A stretch of 7,054 nucleotides of DNA from Oscillospiraceae bacterium (GTDB lineage Bacteria; Bacillota; Clostridia; Oscillospirales; Ruminococcaceae): assembly GCA_031285645.1 (NCBI GenBank), contig JAITVU010000349.1:1-7054 (forward strand), given 5' to 3'. Under the pieces are notes generated by a model that saw only the letters and a list, made by a program, of their open reading frames with translations, had not been told where the DNA came from and did not search any database. Every line of letters begins with the position of its first letter. Position 1 is the first letter of the stretch. This document shows, piece after piece, positions 6,348-7,054 of this stretch. The position numbers and the translations under genes were made by a program.

Positions 6348-6988
6348 ATCTCGGGAAAGTCGTGGGGCCTCCCGGCGAAGAGGGACATAGCCCATATATA
6401 GGCGATAACGGCAACTGGTATGAGTGGAAGGAAACAGCCTATATCGATACCGGCGTCAATGCCGAAGGCACGCAAGGCCCGCCCGGACCGCAAGGGAAAC
6501 AAGGCGACAAGGGGGAAAAGGGCGATCCCGGCTCCGGAGGCGTAGAGCAAACCTACGTTGATGACAAGGACGCTCAAACCTTGCAACAGGCCAAAGCCTA
6601 CACGGATTCCACCAGCGGCAATTTACCGGGCGGCGCAATGTCGGGGCAGGCCATTGTCGCGGACGCGAACGGCGCACCCGTGTGGAAACTGACGCAGTTC
6701 AGCGATGTCACCCCGGACGGTTATCCTGTGGGCGCATGGTATGTGATGGCGCACGCCAATTACGCGCTTGAAGTGACCGGCACGCGGTCGTTTAACTACT
6801 ATGCCAAATCCATTCAAAACGGCGCGCGGATTGACATTAATATCGCGGATATAGACGGGCCGATTTACTTTGATTTTGACATCGCGTTCGATCAGGAAGT
6901 CAGCAACATATGGTTCGGCACGCCGAATCTGTCCGCGGCTCCCCGGCTCGCCTATGTCAACAGCGGGCATAATACTGTCGCCGTCTAA
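6335..6988 (+). CDS. Collagen-like tail-fibre protein, possibly cut by an in-frame stop
   Basis: This is a 217-aa protein with a GPPGEEG opening (11-17) and a continuous Gly-X-Y run of seven triplets (45-65) ending at G66, typical of collagen-like stalks in phage fibres. A short helix (KDAQTLQQAKAYTDS, 78-92) follows, then a linker (GGAMSGQAIVADANGAPVW) and an Asp/Ile-rich beta region (about 120-217) that could be a fibre tip or the first part of one. TTG start; AAGGTG at 6322-6327 lies 7 nt upstream, and the gene overlaps the previous one by 13 nt. The TAA at 6986-6988 is the only TAA stop in the window, and the frame stays open after it (see separate entry). If the stop is real the protein is a short fibre; if not, it is longer and continues out of the window. 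Confidence 0.76.
   Translation: MAELNLGKVVGPPGEEGHSPYIGDNGNWYEWKETAYIDTGVNAEGTQGPPGPQGKQGDKGEKGDPGSGGVEQTYVDDKDAQTLQQAKAYTDSTSGNLPGGAMSGQAIVADANGAPVWKLTQFSDVTPDGYPVGAWYVMAHANYALEVTGTRSFNYYAKSIQNGARIDINIADIDGPIYFDFDIAFDQEVSNIWFGTPNLSAAPRLAYVNSGHNTVAV
6467..6532 (+). repeat. Collagen-like Gly-X-Y coding repeat
   Basis: Seven Gly-X-Y codon triplets plus a closing Gly: GTQ GPP GPQ GKQ GDK GEK GDP G. Pro is enriched at both X and Y, and the last triplets are charged. Runs of this kind form trimeric collagen-like stalks in phage fibres. With only seven triplets the stalk would be short. Confidence 0.9.
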
Positions 6989-7054
6989 CCCAAAAGCATA
7001 TCGGAGATCAAGGCGGCGCTTGCGGCCAACGTGACAACCGCTACATTCTGTATC
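6989..7054 (+). other. In-frame open stretch after the TAA, running off the window
   Basis: The 22 codons after TAA 6986-6988 remain open in the same frame, reading PK then SISEIKAALAANVTTATF. This looks like a short helix followed by a strand, and third-position G/C is high as in the gene before it. The stretch holds no convincing start with a ribosome binding site: GTG 7031 lies 17 nt from AAGG at 7010-7013, and TTG 7020 soon meets a TGA. No terminator hairpin is visible. It may be the continuation of the collagen-like gene beyond a mutated or misread codon, or non-coding sequence before the next gene. Twenty-two open codons are weak evidence by chance alone, and the +2 frame is also open. 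Confidence 0.4.

Noticed and set aside
5942..6586. Several minus-strand open frames over the 190-aa and 217-aa genes
   Set aside because: They overlap each other in different frames, carry no recognised motif, and sit against genes with ribosome binding sites and plausible products.
1..7054. Stop codon reassignment, considered because of the TAA followed by open frame
   Set aside because: TGA (seven genes), TAG (two) and TAA (one) all end genes in the window, and the nine TGA and TAG stops fall where a next gene begins. The standard code fits.
6989..7054. Rho-independent terminator after the collagen-like gene
   Set aside because: No stem-loop followed by a T-run is present; the GC-rich bases near 7011-7026 do not pair well.

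Overview
The window is a slice of the tail/baseplate region of a contractile-tailed (myovirus-type) phage, prophage or phage-tail-like particle from a Firmicute, most likely a clostridial-type host. The evidence is the gene order, which follows the Bacillus PBSX/skin-element series xkdP-Q-R-S-T-U and then tail-fibre genes. Purine-rich AGGAG-type ribosome binding sites, frequent TTG/GTG starts and a roughly balanced G+C content fit this. No lineage finer than that can be supported. All ten genes are on the + strand. Eight of the nine junctions overlap by 1 to 19 nt and the ninth has a 9-nt gap, so this looks like one polycistronic late operon. No promoter or terminator is visible.

Region 1 (1-3943) is the conserved baseplate core. 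It runs: the 3' part of an XkdP-like protein with a divergent or decayed LysM-like C-terminus; an XkdQ hub protein (gpD/gp27-like); an XkdR (DUF2577) protein; an XkdS (DUF2634, gp25-like) protein; an XkdT baseplate J wedge protein; and an XkdU (DUF2313/YmfQ-like) protein. Together these would form the central hub and the wedges that connect the sheath and tube to the fibres.

Region 2 (3940-6988) is the variable, host-facing part. A 96-aa protein carries a fibre/baseplate attachment motif. A 512-aa multidomain protein appears to combine an N-terminal DUF6273-like (possibly C-type-lectin-like) domain, an FN3-like domain, an Ig-like domain and a C-terminal beta domain. A 190-aa protein has a predicted beta-rich N-terminal domain and a short-repeat C-terminus. 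A 217-aa protein carries a short collagen-like Gly-X-Y run. These are structural or adhesion parts and no enzyme is seen.

The last 66 bases (6989-7054) stay open in the frame of the 217-aa gene after its TAA and read like plausible protein. That gene may therefore be an interrupted longer fibre gene, or the base may be an error. Nothing here identifies a wholly new system. The most useful leads are this in-frame TAA, the decayed LysM-like region and the unusual make-up of the fibre module. The window cannot tell an intact phage from a headless tailocin, because no capsid, packaging, lysis or integrase gene is included.
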